This document shows, one piece after another, positions 53,713-63,511 of a stretch of 64,000 nucleotides of DNA. Both the position numbers and the translations under genes were made by a program. The stretch lies in assembly GCA_016841965.1 (NCBI GenBank), contig JAEANN010000042.1, forward strand, positions 62,001 to 126,000, written 5' to 3'. Origin of the DNA: Candidatus Roseilinea mizusawaensis (lineage in GTDB: Bacteria; Chloroflexota; Anaerolineae; J036; Brachytrichaceae). Positions within the stretch are counted from its first letter, which is position 1. Every line of letters starts with the position of its first letter. The notes beneath the pieces are model-generated. The model saw nothing but the letters and a program-made list of their open reading frames with translations, did not search any database and was not told where the DNA came from.

Positions 53713-54604
53713 TGGTCTCGTCCTCCGTTTTACGAAGATTTACGAAGATGCGCAATCGCTAGCCCACACCATTCTCTTCAAACGCTGAGCACCGTCAGCG
53801 ACCTCAAGGCCAGAACACTGCCGCGAGAGCGCCGGAAGCCAATCGGGGCGTGATACGCGAAGTAGACACTGGCGGGCGCCAATATGCGTGCGCCACATGA
53901 TGTGTGTGTCACATGTCGTCATCCGGTCGACGGTGATGGCACAGAACGGCGCGAAGATTATAACATCGGCGATTTGATCGCCTGTAGAAATAAGATGCGC
54001 CCCCAGGCAAAGGTGCGGGATGACGAGGGCGCCACAGTTCGAAGTAAAGGCGAGACAGCATGGCAATTCCAGATTGAGCAGAAGGCGATCGGAAGAGAAT
54101 GTGAAGTGAAATGTGAAATGCGAAGTTCTTGACAATGGCTGTGTAATCGTTTACACTTGCCATGTAAACGATTACAGCACCTCTTGCGCAGCCACACAGA
54201 CAATCCACATTGTGGGTCTGCTGTTCCTTATTGCTATAGAGCTGTGCTGTGCGCCAGATGTGCCTGGTCTATAATCGAAGCCGCTATGTTCTTCTGGCCT
54301 GATGTGGGTGATTGTGTTCGGCATGTGAAGGCCGGCGCATGTTTGGGAGAGCCAATAAGGCTGGTGCACGCCTTGTGCATGACCGCAACTTACTACATTG
54401 CGCTGATCTTTTGGAACATGAGCGCCCGCACAGAGGTCTGTTGCCTGAGGAGGTGAGCCAGCCAGACATACTGACAATCCACGCAGTTTTCCCCTTGCTT
54501 TGCTGATTGCACCGCGTCTTCATTGTGGCCACAACAACACCATAGATCGTGTTCAGTATTCAGAGGTCTTTAATCTATTAAGTAACAAGGAGGACGAAAG
54601 AACC
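53713..54604. other. Long regulatory region upstream of the peptide importer
   Basis: About 890 bp lie between the divergent response regulator and transporter genes. It contains a promoter with two LacI-like operators (54129-54176), another TATAAT at 54270-54275, an isolated GAGGAGGTGA at 54447-54456 without a start codon, and the transporter's AAGGAGG at 54588-54594. Short ORFs here have atypical composition and no homology I can recognise. The transcript from the operator promoter would have a leader of about 440 nt. Confidence 0.6.
54129..54176 (+). promoter_or_regulatory. Promoter overlapped by two inverted LacI-like operators
   Basis: TTGACA (54129-54134) is followed after 17 bp by TACACT (54152-54157). 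TGTAATCGTTTACA (54142-54155) covers the spacer and most of the -10. Its exact reverse complement TGTAAACGATTACA (54163-54176) follows after 7 nt. Each arm is itself nearly palindromic around a central CG, as in operators of LacI/GalR-type regulators. Repression of the downstream importer by a sugar- or effector-responsive repressor is inferred. Confidence 0.75.
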
Positions 54605-56689
54605 ATGAAGCTTGTCAAAGCACGAATTGGTTTGCTGGCCGGCGTAGCATTGCTGGCGGCAAGCTGCGGCGCCCCCGCACCTGCCCCCGAATCTCCCACA
54701 GCAGCGCCGCCGCCAGAGCCCACTGCCACCACTGCGATGGCTGCCCCCACAGAACCCCCCGCGCCTGCGGCCGCCCCATCAAAGTATCAGGAAGCGCCCG
54801 CACTGGCCGAGCTGGTCAAGAACGGCACACTGCCGCCGGTGGATGAGCGTTTGCCGGCTGATCCAGTAGTGACCCCCGTGCGCGAAGCCATCGGCAAGTA
54901 TGGCGGCACCATCCAGACCGCAAGCTGGTGGCCGGGTGTCGGCAATGTGCTGCTCTACATCTCCGAGCCGCCCATCAAGTGGAAGGCCGACCTGACCGGC
55001 TATGAGCCTGGCCTGGCCGAGAGCTACGAGTGGTCTGAGGACGGCAAGACCTTTACGCTCAAGCTGCGCAAGGGGCTGAAGTGGTCCGACGGCCAGCCCT
55101 ACACCACTGCTGACTGGCAGTTCTGGTGGGAGGATATGGTCAAAGACGACAACTACAAGGGCAGCGTGTCACGTCCGGCCTGGCTGCGCAAGTCCACCGG
55201 CGAGTTGATCGACATGGAGTTCCCCGATGACTTCACCGTGGTGTGGAAGTCCGATCAGCCGATGTGGATCAACCCCTTCTATATGGCGCAGGGCTTCTGG
55301 GAGTTTGCCAACCCGATGATGAAGCCGGCGCACTACCTGAAGCAGTTCCACCCCAAGTATGCGCCAGACAAGACCTACGAGGACTTGCAGAAGGTGGATC
55401 AGTGGTGGCAGACACCCGGCTATCCCTGCTTGTTTGCATGGTGCTTGACCGAGCTGTCTGAAGATGGGCAAAATTACAAGTTCACCCGCAACCCGTATTA
55501 CTGGCGCGTGGACGAGCAGGGCAACCAGTTGCCGTACATCGACGCGATCGCGGTCGAGCTGGTGTCTGATGAGCAGGTGCGCATCCTGAATTGCGCCCAG
55601 GGCCGCTATGACACCGCCTTCCGCATCTGCGGCGGTCCGAATGAGATCCCGCTGCTGCGCGAAAAGGCCGAGGCCGGCAACTACCGCTTCCTGGAGAACT
55701 ACATGAACGGCGCCGGCGCGTGGCCGGGCTACATGGTCAACCAGTACTACGTCGAGGGCGGCAAGAACTACCCCGATGACACGCCGGAGATGGCGGCCGA
55801 GATCCGCGCGCTGTTGCGCGACAAGCGCTTCCGCCAGGCGTTGTCCCTGGGCCTGGATCGCGAGCGCATGATCGATGTGGTGTGGGGCGGCATCGGCGAG
55901 GCCAAAGGCGCCACCATCAGCCCGCAGTCGTGGCACTTTGCCAGCCCTGAAGGCCAGGAAGTCTACAAGAAGTGGGCGAGCGCCTACGCCAACTTCGACC
56001 CCGAAACGGCCAACAAGATGCTGGACGAAATCGGCATGCAGAAGGGCGCCGATGGGTTCCGCACGCTGCCCAGCGGCAAGCCGTTTGAACTGGTCGTTGA
56101 TATCAGCGACTGGGGCGGCAGCCTGAAGGCGCAGGTGGACTCGGCAGCCGAGGCCAAAGCGCAGTGGGAAGCCAATCTCAGCATCAAGGTCAAGGTGAAC
56201 AACCTGCAGGGCCAGCCCGAACTGGACACCCGCACCAATGAAGGCCAGTACATGCTGCGCGGCGCGCACATCTCGGAGATCGACATCTGGACCTATCCGG
56301 ACTGGATCTTCCCGATCGTCAACCGCTACATGTTCCCGCTGGAAGGGCGCTGGTACGCCGAAGGCAAGGATGCCTGCAAACCCGTGGAAGGCCAGCCCTA
56401 TTCGTGTGGCGTGCAACCCGAACCGGGCAGCCCGGCGGCTCAGTTGCAGGCGCTGTATGAAAAGGGCCAGCAGACCAAGACTATCGAGGATCGTCACAAG
56501 GTGGTTTGGGAGGCCATTGATGTCATCGTCAATGAAGGCCCGTTTGTGATCGGCGTGGCCGGCGACCAACCCATGCCCATCATCGTCAAGAACTACATGC
56601 GCAACATTTTGGACTATGGCGTGGTTGGCCCGTGGGCGCCGGCAACGCCTGGCAACCAGATCGCCGCGACGTGGTGGATGGACAAATAA
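54605..56689 (+). CDS. Peptide-type ABC transporter substrate-binding lipoprotein (family 5)
   Basis: This 694-aa lipoprotein has a signal peptide ending LLAASC (lipidated Cys near residue 20) and an Ala/Pro/Thr linker to about residue 62. The binding domain has YEPGLAESYEWSEDGKTFTL and GLKWSDGQPYTTADW, the classical DppA/OppA-type signature, and AEIRALLRDKRFRQALSLGLDRERM. It is longer than typical OppA and belongs to a subgroup often linked to oligosaccharide as well as peptide uptake. AAGGAGG is about 10 nt before ATG 54605. Codon use is more biased and GCCGGC is rarer than in neighbours, fitting high expression. Confidence 0.93.
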   Translation: MKLVKARIGLLAGVALLAASCGAPAPAPESPTAAPPPEPTATTAMAAPTEPPAPAAAPSKYQEAPALAELVKNGTLPPVDERLPADPVVTPVREAIGKYGGTIQTASWWPGVGNVLLYISEPPIKWKADLTGYEPGLAESYEWSEDGKTFTLKLRKGLKWSDGQPYTTADWQFWWEDMVKDDNYKGSVSRPAWLRKSTGELIDMEFPDDFTVVWKSDQPMWINPFYMAQGFWEFANPMMKPAHYLKQFHPKYAPDKTYEDLQKVDQWWQTPGYPCLFAWCLTELSEDGQNYKFTRNPYYWRVDEQGNQLPYIDAIAVELVSDEQVRILNCAQGRYDTAFRICGGPNEIPLLREKAEAGNYRFLENYMNGAGAWPGYMVNQYYVEGGKNYPDDTPEMAAEIRALLRDKRFRQALSLGLDRERMIDVVWGGIGEAKGATISPQSWHFASPEGQEVYKKWASAYANFDPETANKMLDEIGMQKGADGFRTLPSGKPFELVVDISDWGGSLKAQVDSAAEAKAQWEANLSIKVKVNNLQGQPELDTRTNEGQYMLRGAHISEIDIWTYPDWIFPIVNRYMFPLEGRWYAEGKDACKPVEGQPYSCGVQPEPGSPAAQLQALYEKGQQTKTIEDRHKVVWEAIDVIVNEGPFVIGVAGDQPMPIIVKNYMRNILDYGVVGPWAPATPGNQIAATWWMDK

Positions 56690-56782
56690 CGCTTTGCGCC
56701 GAGTGAAGATGAGAGACGCGCGCACCATGATCGGTCAACAGGCTCCACCCCGGTGGGCCGGCTAGCAGCGCGCCGACTCATG

Positions 56783-56819
56783 AGTGGCGGATGGATTGGG
56801 CTTCCAACCATCCGCCACT
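56783..56819 (+). terminator. Intra-operon hairpin between binding protein and permease genes
   Basis: AGTGGCGGATGG (56783-56794) pairs perfectly with CCATCCGCCACT (56808-56819). Inside, after a bulged A, TTGG/CCAA closes a GCTT loop. There is no T-run, so it probably blocks 3' decay or partly stops transcription, keeping binding-protein mRNA above permease mRNA. Confidence 0.7.
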
Positions 56820-56943
56820 TGCGCTATATGCGCAGCGTGCGCCGTCTGTATTGTCTGTTCATTCGTGTCATATCCCATACACCCGGCGAGGCGAGACTTT
56901 GTGAAGGCTGCCTCCTGGGGTTTGCCCGTAAGGAGAAGCGCAG

Positions 56944-57930
56944 ATGGTGAACTATCTCATTCGTCGCGTGGGGTACGCGCTGATCATGGTTGTGCTGGTG
57001 TCTTTTGTCAGCTTTGCCATTATCGAACTGCCCCCCGGCGACTTCCTCACCCAGAAGGTTGAGCAATTGCGAGCAAGAGGCGACCGCAGCGCCGAACAAC
57101 AGGTCGAGACCTTGCGCCTGCGCTACGGTCTTGACAAGCCCTTCCTGGAGCGTTACTTCAACTGGGCCAGTAATTTTCTGCGTGGCGATTTTGGCGAGTC
57201 GTTTGAGTTCGAGCGCCCCGTCAGCGAGATCCTGGGCGCCCGGCTGGGCTATACAGTGATTCTGGCCATTGCCACTACGGTGCTCACCTGGGCGCTGGCC
57301 ATTCCGCTGGGGGTGTACTCGGCGGTTAAGCAATACTCGCCCGGCGATCAGGCCATCTCGGTGGTCAGCTTCATCGGCCTGGGCATGCCCGGCTTCCTGC
57401 TGGCGCTGATCATCATGTACTTCGCGATCATCGTCTTCAATCTGGAAGTGACCGGCCTGTTCTCGCCTGAGTTCCAAGACGCGCCCTGGAGCTTCGCCAA
57501 AGTGATGGACCTGCTGGGGCATTTGTGGATTCCAGCCCTCATCAGCGCCGTGACCGGGATTGGCGGGCTAGTGCGCATCATGCGTGGCAACCTGCTCGAC
57601 ACCCTGGGCCAGCCATTTGTCGAAGCAGCGCGCGCGCGCGGTTTGAAAAACCGCACCGTGACCTGGAAGCACGCCGTCCGCATCGCCATCAATCCCCTCA
57701 TCACAATCCTTGGCTCCGATGTGTTTCCCAGCATCATTGTTGGATCGTCGCTGGTGGCAATTGTGCTCAACTTGCCCACTATCGGGCCGGTGTTTGTGGA
57801 CTCGCTGCGCAAGCTGGACATGTATCTGGCCGGCACGTGCATCGTCTTCCTCACCATCATGTTGTTGGTGGGCAACCTGGTTGCCGACCTGCTGCTGGCT
57901 TGGGTGGACCCGCGCATCCGCCTCGAATAA
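56944..57930 (+). CDS. Peptide-type ABC transporter permease (DppB type)
   Basis: The 328-aa inner-membrane protein starts MVNYLIRRVGYALIMVVLV and has six predicted helices. RYGLDKPFLERYFNW is the periplasmic signature of DppB-type permeases. The cytoplasmic EAA loop is EAARARGLKNRTVTWKHAVR. AAGGAG lies 7 nt before ATG 56944. It pairs with the DppC-type gene that follows after 89 nt. Confidence 0.93.
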   Translation: MVNYLIRRVGYALIMVVLVSFVSFAIIELPPGDFLTQKVEQLRARGDRSAEQQVETLRLRYGLDKPFLERYFNWASNFLRGDFGESFEFERPVSEILGARLGYTVILAIATTVLTWALAIPLGVYSAVKQYSPGDQAISVVSFIGLGMPGFLLALIIMYFAIIVFNLEVTGLFSPEFQDAPWSFAKVMDLLGHLWIPALISAVTGIGGLVRIMRGNLLDTLGQPFVEAARARGLKNRTVTWKHAVRIAINPLITILGSDVFPSIIVGSSLVAIVLNLPTIGPVFVDSLRKLDMYLAGTCIVFLTIMLLVGNLVADLLLAWVDPRIRLE

Positions 57931-58019
57931 CCCGCCAGTTGACACTTCATGCGCAATACGCCACGTCATCCCGGCCTGTCCGCGTGTTGCGTGGCAGAGA
58001 GAACTGAAGGAGTTAACCG

Positions 58020-59156
58020 ATGGCTGTCGCATCTGCGCCTTCTACCTTGCCACTGGGCAAAAAGAAAGAGTTCAGCCAGAGCTATTGGAGCCTGGTCTGG
58101 TATCGCTTCAAGAAAAACAAACTGGGCGTGTTGGGTGGCATTTTCCTGATCGGGTTGTATCTGGCGTTTGTCGTGCTGCCGGAGTTTATCGCGCCCTACG
58201 CGCTGGAAAATCGCAGCAATTTCGTCGAAGCGCCCCCCACCCCGATCCGATTTGTGGACGCCAACGGGCAGTTCCAGCCGCCATTTATCTATGGCCTGGA
58301 TCGAAAGGTTGATCAAGTCAAGCGTCTGCGCACCTGGGTGGAAAATCCCGACCGCAAATATCGCGTCGGCCTGTTTGTGCAAGGGGACGCCTACCAACTG
58401 CTCGGCCTGATTTCAACGAACGTGCACTTGTTTGGGATCGAGGCTGACCAGAAAGAGGCGCGCATTTTCATTATGGGTTCTGACGCGCTAGGGCGCGACT
58501 TTTTTACGCGCATCATGTACGGAGGCCGGCTGTCTCTGATGATCGGCCTGATCGGACAATTCCTGACGCTGGCGCTGGGAGCCACGCTGGGCGTCATCTC
58601 CGGCTACTACGGCGGCGCGACCGACATGTTCGTGCAGCGCTTCACCGAGTTTCTGGCCGCTTTCCCCAACATCCCGCTCTTCATGGCGCTTTCCGCGGCG
58701 ATTCCGGCCTTTTGGTCTCCCATCGCCGTCTATTTCATGCTCACGCTCATTCTGGCTTTTCTGGGCTGGGGCGGGCTGGCCCGCCAGGTGCGCGGGCTGG
58801 TGCTGTCGCTGCGTGAGCGCGAGTACGCCCTGGCCGCCAAAAGCTTTGGCGCCAAAGACCGGCGCATCATGTTTCGCCATTTGCTGCCCGGCACCATGAG
58901 CCATGTCATCGTCATCGCCACCCTATCGATCCCGGGCATGATCCTGGCCGAGACCGCCCTGAGCTGGCTAGGGCTGGGCTTGCGCCCTCCGCTCACCAGT
59001 TGGGGTACCCTGCTGCAAGACGCCGCCACCGTGCGCGCCATTCGTTTCACCCCTTGGCTGTTGTGGACAGTGCCGCCCATTTTGTTCACCGTGCTCACAT
59101 ACAACATGTTGGGCGACGGGTTGCGCGACGCACTCGACCCCTATAGCGGACGCTAG
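58020..59156 (+). CDS. Peptide-type ABC transporter permease (DppC type)
   Basis: This 378-aa permease has a cytoplasmic start with SYWSLVWYRFKKNKLGVLGG, a long first periplasmic loop of about 100 residues (longer than in DppC), then GSDALGRDFFTRIMYGGRLS, the family signature. The EAA-type loop is ALAAKSFGAKDRRIMFRHLL, with ALAA in place of EAAR. The end GDGLRDALDPYSGR is typical. AAGGAG precedes ATG 58020. Confidence 0.93.
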   Translation: MAVASAPSTLPLGKKKEFSQSYWSLVWYRFKKNKLGVLGGIFLIGLYLAFVVLPEFIAPYALENRSNFVEAPPTPIRFVDANGQFQPPFIYGLDRKVDQVKRLRTWVENPDRKYRVGLFVQGDAYQLLGLISTNVHLFGIEADQKEARIFIMGSDALGRDFFTRIMYGGRLSLMIGLIGQFLTLALGATLGVISGYYGGATDMFVQRFTEFLAAFPNIPLFMALSAAIPAFWSPIAVYFMLTLILAFLGWGGLARQVRGLVLSLREREYALAAKSFGAKDRRIMFRHLLPGTMSHVIVIATLSIPGMILAETALSWLGLGLRPPLTSWGTLLQDAATVRAIRFTPWLLWTVPPILFTVLTYNMLGDGLRDALDPYSGR

Positions 59157-59170
59157 CATAGGAGATGACC

Positions 59171-60316
59171 ATGCAAATTAATCCTTCCCCAACCCCAACT
59201 GCTCAAGCGCCAGCCGGCCCGGCCACCGACACCCGCGAAACCCTCATCGAGGTGCGCGATCTAAAGGTCGAGTTCAACATTCGCGGCGGCGTGGTCAAAG
59301 CTGTAGACGGCCTGACCTTCGATATCAAACGCGGCCAGACGGTTGGCATCATCGGTGAAAGCGGTTGTGGCAAATCGGTCACCGCGCGCGCCATTCTGCG
59401 CATGATTCCCAAGCCGGGCAAGATCACCGGCGGCAACATTCTCTACCATCGTCGCCGCCGGCTGGCCGGCCATCAAACCGCTCCCGCCGAGACCAACGTC
59501 ATTGACCTGACCACTGTCGACCCCGATGGCGAAACCATTCGCCAGATTCGCGGCGGCGAGATCGCCATGATCTTCCAGGAGCCAATGAGTTCGCTGACGC
59601 CGGTCTACACAGCCGGCACGCATATCAACGAGGCAGTCACCCTACACCGCCTGTTGCCGGTCAAGACGCTCGGCGACCAGATGGCCGACAAGATCATGCA
59701 ATACCGCCATGTGACGCGCGAAGAAGCGCGCGACATTGCCGTGCAAATGCTGCGGCGTGTCGGCATTCCCAAGCCCGAACAGCGTGTGGATAGTTATCCC
59801 CACCAGCTCTCCGGCGGGCAACGCCAGCGCGTGATGATTGCCATCGCCCTGTCTACCGAGCCGGCCATGCTGATTGCCGATGAGCCAACCACCGCGCTCG
59901 ATGTATCCATCGAAGCCCAAATCCTGGACATCATGCGCGACCTGCAAAGAACGGCGAACATGGCCATCATGTTCATCACCCACAACTTGGGCGTCATCGC
60001 CAGCATGGCCGATGAAATTGTGGTCATGTACATGGGCAAACAAGTTGAACGCGCCGGCGTTGTCGATCTCTTCTACAACCCCAAGCATCCTTACACAAAG
60101 GCACTGTTGCAGTCTGTGCCCAAGCTCGGCCCCAAGACCGGCCAGCGTCTGGCGTCCATCGAAGGCATGGTGCCGGATCCGCTGCATCTGCCCACCGGCT
60201 GCGTGTTCCATCCGCGTTGCCCGGCGTTCATGCCCGGCAAGTGCGACCAAATTGTGCCGCGCTGGGCTGAAGCCGCACCCAATCACTGGGCACGCTGCCT
60301 GCTGTACGAGGAGTAA
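59171..60316 (+). CDS. Peptide-type ABC transporter ATPase (DppD/OppD type)
   Basis: This 381-aa ATPase has Walker [12 protein letters not shown] signature LSGGQRQR, and Walker [13 protein letters not shown]. The C-terminal oligopeptide-type domain has [17 protein letters not shown] with Cys residues known in this family to bind an iron-sulfur cluster or metal. A stretch after [14 protein letters not shown] is longer than usual. AGGAG lies 6 nt before ATG 59171 and overlaps an earlier ATG at 59165. It follows the permease closely. Confidence 0.94.
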   Translation: MQINPSPTPTAQAPAGPATDTRETLIEVRDLKVEFNIRGGVVKAVDGLTFDIKRGQTVGIIGESGCGKSVTARAILRMIPKPGKITGGNILYHRRRRLAGHQTAPAETNVIDLTTVDPDGETIRQIRGGEIAMIFQEPMSSLTPVYTAGTHINEAVTLHRLLPVKTLGDQMADKIMQYRHVTREEARDIAVQMLRRVGIPKPEQRVDSYPHQLSGGQRQRVMIAIALSTEPAMLIADEPTTALDVSIEAQILDIMRDLQRTANMAIMFITHNLGVIASMADEIVVMYMGKQVERAGVVDLFYNPKHPYTKALLQSVPKLGPKTGQRLASIEGMVPDPLHLPTGCVFHPRCPAFMPGKCDQIVPRWAEAAPNHWARCLLYEE

Positions 60317-60321
60317 TTGCC

Positions 60322-61371
60322 ATGACGCCAGCCCCCCAAACCCCGCAGACCGACAACATCCTGCTGGAAGTCAAAAGCCTGAAAAAATACTTCCCGATTC
60401 AGAAGGGCCTGTTGCGCCGCACAGTTGGCTACGTGCGCGCCGTCGATGATGTCAGCCTATATTTGCGCGAAGGCGAAACGCTCGGCCTGGTAGGCGAAAG
60501 TGGTTGCGGCAAAACCACCGCCAGTCGCTGCATCATTCGCCTGTATGAGCCGACCGCCGGCGAAGTGTGGTTCAAGTCTCGCGTGTTGTCCAACAACGGC
60601 CAGCCCCAGTCGGTCAACCTGGTCAACCTCGATCGCGAGCAGATCACCAAAATCCGCCAGGAGATCGCCATGATCTTCCAGGACCCGATCAACTCGCTGA
60701 ACCCGCGCATGTCCGTATCAGATATCATCGCCGAGCCGATGGTCATCCACGGCAAATACGATCCCCAGCACAGCGAAGAAGTCATCGTCAACCTGTTACA
60801 GCGCGTCGGATTAAGGCCCGATCATCTGCGGCGCTATCCACACGAGTTCTCCGGCGGCCAGCGTCAGCGCATCGGCATCGCCCGCGCCCTGGCGTTGAAC
60901 CCGCGCCTGGTGTTGTGCGACGAGCCGGTCTCCGCACTCGACGTGTCGATTCAGGCCCAGACACTTAACCTGCTGCAGGACTTGCAGCGCGACTTCAACC
61001 TGTCTTACATCTTCGTCGCACATGACCTGAGCGTGGTGCAGCACATCTCCGATCGCGTCGCCGTCATGTACGTGGGCAAAGTGGTCGAAATGGCATCGTC
61101 TGAGAAGCTGTACCAGGAACCACTGCATCCCTATACCGAAGCGCTGCTGTCGTCTGTGCCCAAGCCCGACCCGAAATACCAGTCCTCGCGCATCATCATG
61201 CAAGGAGATGTAGCTGATCCATCGAATCCGCCGAGCGGTTGCTACTTCCATCCGCGCTGTCGCTATGCTGTGGATCTGTGCAAGCAAAAAGCGCCAGAGT
61301 TCCGCGAGCTAAAGCCCGATCACTGGGTGTCCTGCCACCGGGCTGAAGAATTGCAGTTGACGGGCATCTGA
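60322..61371 (+). CDS. Peptide-type ABC transporter ATPase (DppF/OppF type)
   Basis: This 349-aa second ATPase of the importer has Walker [10 protein letters not shown], signature FSGGQRQR, and Walker [13 protein letters not shown]. It ends with the oligopeptide-type C-terminal domain ([16 protein letters not shown]). GAGGAG precedes ATG 60322, only 5 nt after the previous stop. The two ATPases would form a heterodimer under the two permeases, completing the transporter. Confidence 0.95.
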   Translation: MTPAPQTPQTDNILLEVKSLKKYFPIQKGLLRRTVGYVRAVDDVSLYLREGETLGLVGESGCGKTTASRCIIRLYEPTAGEVWFKSRVLSNNGQPQSVNLVNLDREQITKIRQEIAMIFQDPINSLNPRMSVSDIIAEPMVIHGKYDPQHSEEVIVNLLQRVGLRPDHLRRYPHEFSGGQRQRIGIARALALNPRLVLCDEPVSALDVSIQAQTLNLLQDLQRDFNLSYIFVAHDLSVVQHISDRVAVMYVGKVVEMASSEKLYQEPLHPYTEALLSSVPKPDPKYQSSRIIMQGDVADPSNPPSGCYFHPRCRYAVDLCKQKAPEFRELKPDHWVSCHRAEELQLTGI

Positions 61372-61433
61372 TTGCGTCTGGGCGGCAACACCGAGCGGCA
61401 ATGCTGTCCCAGAGACGCCAGAGCGCACCTCTT

Positions 61434-61778
61434 ATGAGCATGACACGGTCGCGACGCCCGCTTGTGTCGGTCGCTGTTTTCGCACTATGGCTGTTGACGG
61501 CTGCACTGACACTGTGGAATGTGTATGCGCTATGGCAGTTGTCCATTCTGTTGTACGCCCGGCTGGCCATAGACGCCGGCGCCGACATGCGCGCCGGCGC
61601 CGTGCTGGCCAATGTCCTGTTGATCGGCTTGTCGCTGGCCGGCATCGCCTTCATCATTCTCAGCGGCGAGTATCACCGCCACTATGCCGGCCAACCGCGC
61701 TCATGGCGCGTCTTTGTCATGACACTGGTGATTCAAATCGCCATTTCGTTGATCTATGCGCTTTTGGAGGCGCTATGA
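61434..61778 (+). CDS. Small membrane protein upstream of the GH13 gene
   Basis: This protein of about 114 aa has three hydrophobic segments (about residues 10-30, 45-70 and 93-113) and a short His/Arg loop (GEYHRHYAGQPRSWR). I do not recognise a family. The start is uncertain: ATG 61401, 61434 and 61440 are possible and none has a clear ribosome-binding site. Its stop overlaps the next gene's start (ATGA), so the two are translationally coupled, which supports it as a real gene. Confidence 0.6.
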   Translation: MSMTRSRRPLVSVAVFALWLLTAALTLWNVYALWQLSILLYARLAIDAGADMRAGAVLANVLLIGLSLAGIAFIILSGEYHRHYAGQPRSWRVFVMTLVIQIAISLIYALLEAL

Positions 61779-63493
61779 CCAATCCCAAATGGTGGCAGAC
61801 AGCCGTCTTCTACCAGATCTATCCGCGCAGTTTCGCCGACGGCAACGGCGACGGCATCGGTGACTTGGCCGGTATGATCGACCGGCTGGATTACCTTCAG
61901 TCGCTGGGCATCGACGCCGTGTGGTTGTCGCCGCATTTCCCCTCCCCCAACGTCGATTGCGGTTACGATGTGTCAGACTACACCGGCGTTGCTCCCGAAT
62001 ACGGCACGCTGGACGACTTCCGCCGCTTCCTCGACGGCGCTCACCGGCGCGGCATCCGTGTGCTGCTCGATCTGGTGCTGAACCACACCTCCGATCAGCA
62101 TCCCTGGTTCATCGAATCGCGCCGCAGCCGCGATAACCCCAAGCGTGATTGGTACGTGTGGCGCGACCCGGCACCCGACGGCGGTCCGCCCAACAACTGG
62201 AACTCGGCATTCGGCGGCTCCGCCTGGGAGCTTGATCCCACCACCGGCCAGTACTACTATCACTTCTTCTTCAAAGAGCAGCCCGACCTCAACTGGCGCA
62301 ATCCGGCTGTCAAACAGGCCATGTGGCAGGCTGTGCGCTTCTGGCTGGACATGGGCGTAGATGGCTTTCGCCTCGACGCCATCGGCACGATCTTCGAAGA
62401 CCCTGCCTATCCGCCGCAAACGGCCCGCCTCTCACAACTGGACATGCTACGCGCCTGGCGCGAGAATCGCCCGCCAGAAGAGCAGCAAACGCTGATGGCC
62501 GAATTCACCCGCATGTTCGAGTTCCAGGTTGGCCAGCCCGGCGTGCATGAGCTGATGAAAGACCTGCGGGCGCTGCTTGATGAATATCCCGGCGACCGCG
62601 TGCTGATCGGCGAGGATGATGACCCGGCCTACTACGGCAACGGGAATGATGAACTGCACCTGGTGTTCAACTTCCCGCTCATGCGCACCAACCGCATCAC
62701 GCCGGCCTGGGTGCGCGCCAACCAGACCGAGCGCCTCAGCAAGCTGCCGCCCGGCGCATGGCCCTGCAACACGCTCGGCAATCATGACTCGGCGCGCCTG
62801 ATCAGCGCCTTTGGCGATGGCCGGCACAACGACGGATGGGCGCGCGTGCTGGCTGCGCTGGTGCTGACCCTGCGCGGCACGCCGGTGCTTTATAACGGCG
62901 AAGAGATCGGCATGACCGATCTATTGCTCGAACGATTCGACCAGTTGCGCGACAACCAGGCAGTCAATCTTTACCGAATGGCTGTCAGCGACGGCATCCC
63001 TCCCGACCAGGCAATGGGCATGGCAGCGCGCATGACGCGCGACCGATGCCGCACCCCGCTGCAATGGGCCAATGCGCCCAACGCCGGCTTCAGCCCGGCC
63101 GGCGTCGCCACCTGGTTGCCGGTCAATCCCAACTATGCCGCCGGCGTCAATGTGGCCGATCAGGATAACGATCCTGCCTCGTTGTTGCAGTACTACCGCC
63201 GCCTGTTGCGCGTGCGGCGCGAGAATCCCGCCCTGAGCGCAGGCGACTACCTGCCGCTTCATCCTGCCGCCGAGGGCTATCTGGCCTACCTCCGTCGAGC
63301 CGCCTCCCAGACCTGTCTGGTTGTCCTCAACATGTCGTCCCGCCCTCAGGTCGTCAATTTGACCGATGCGCCCATTGAGGCTGCCGGCGCAGAATGCCTG
63401 TTCGATGGATCAGACGCGCGCGCAGCCGGCCGTCACGATGATATGTCGCAACTGGCCCTGCCGCCGTTTGGCGTTTACATTGGCAAGGTGTAG
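61775..63493 (+). CDS. GH13 alpha-glucosidase-like enzyme
   Basis: This 572-aa cytoplasmic enzyme of the alpha-amylase family begins WWQTAVFYQIYPRSFADGNG, as oligo-1,6-glucosidases and alpha-glucosidases do. The conserved regions are VLLDLVLNHTSDQHPWF, DGFRLDAIG (nucleophile Asp201), VLIGEDDDP (acid/base Glu280) and TLGNHDSARL (Asp338). A C-terminal beta domain follows. GGAGG precedes ATG 61775. It likely releases glucose from imported alpha-glucans. The link to the peptide-type transporter upstream suggests that this importer might carry oligosaccharides. Confidence 0.93.
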   Translation: MTNPKWWQTAVFYQIYPRSFADGNGDGIGDLAGMIDRLDYLQSLGIDAVWLSPHFPSPNVDCGYDVSDYTGVAPEYGTLDDFRRFLDGAHRRGIRVLLDLVLNHTSDQHPWFIESRRSRDNPKRDWYVWRDPAPDGGPPNNWNSAFGGSAWELDPTTGQYYYHFFFKEQPDLNWRNPAVKQAMWQAVRFWLDMGVDGFRLDAIGTIFEDPAYPPQTARLSQLDMLRAWRENRPPEEQQTLMAEFTRMFEFQVGQPGVHELMKDLRALLDEYPGDRVLIGEDDDPAYYGNGNDELHLVFNFPLMRTNRITPAWVRANQTERLSKLPPGAWPCNTLGNHDSARLISAFGDGRHNDGWARVLAALVLTLRGTPVLYNGEEIGMTDLLLERFDQLRDNQAVNLYRMAVSDGIPPDQAMGMAARMTRDRCRTPLQWANAPNAGFSPAGVATWLPVNPNYAAGVNVADQDNDPASLLQYYRRLLRVRRENPALSAGDYLPLHPAAEGYLAYLRRAASQTCLVVLNMSSRPQVVNLTDAPIEAAGAECLFDGSDARAAGRHDDMSQLALPPFGVYIGKV

Positions 63494-63511
63494 AAACAGG
63501 AGAAAACGGAC

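Noticed and set aside
54157-54456. 99-codon ORF in the importer leader
   Set aside because: TTG start within the operator region, Cys/His-rich composition unlike neighbours, no ribosome-binding site.
55169-56728. Antisense ORF (519 codons) over the peptide-binding protein gene
   Set aside because: Shadow of strong codon bias on the coding strand; no recognisable motif or start signal.
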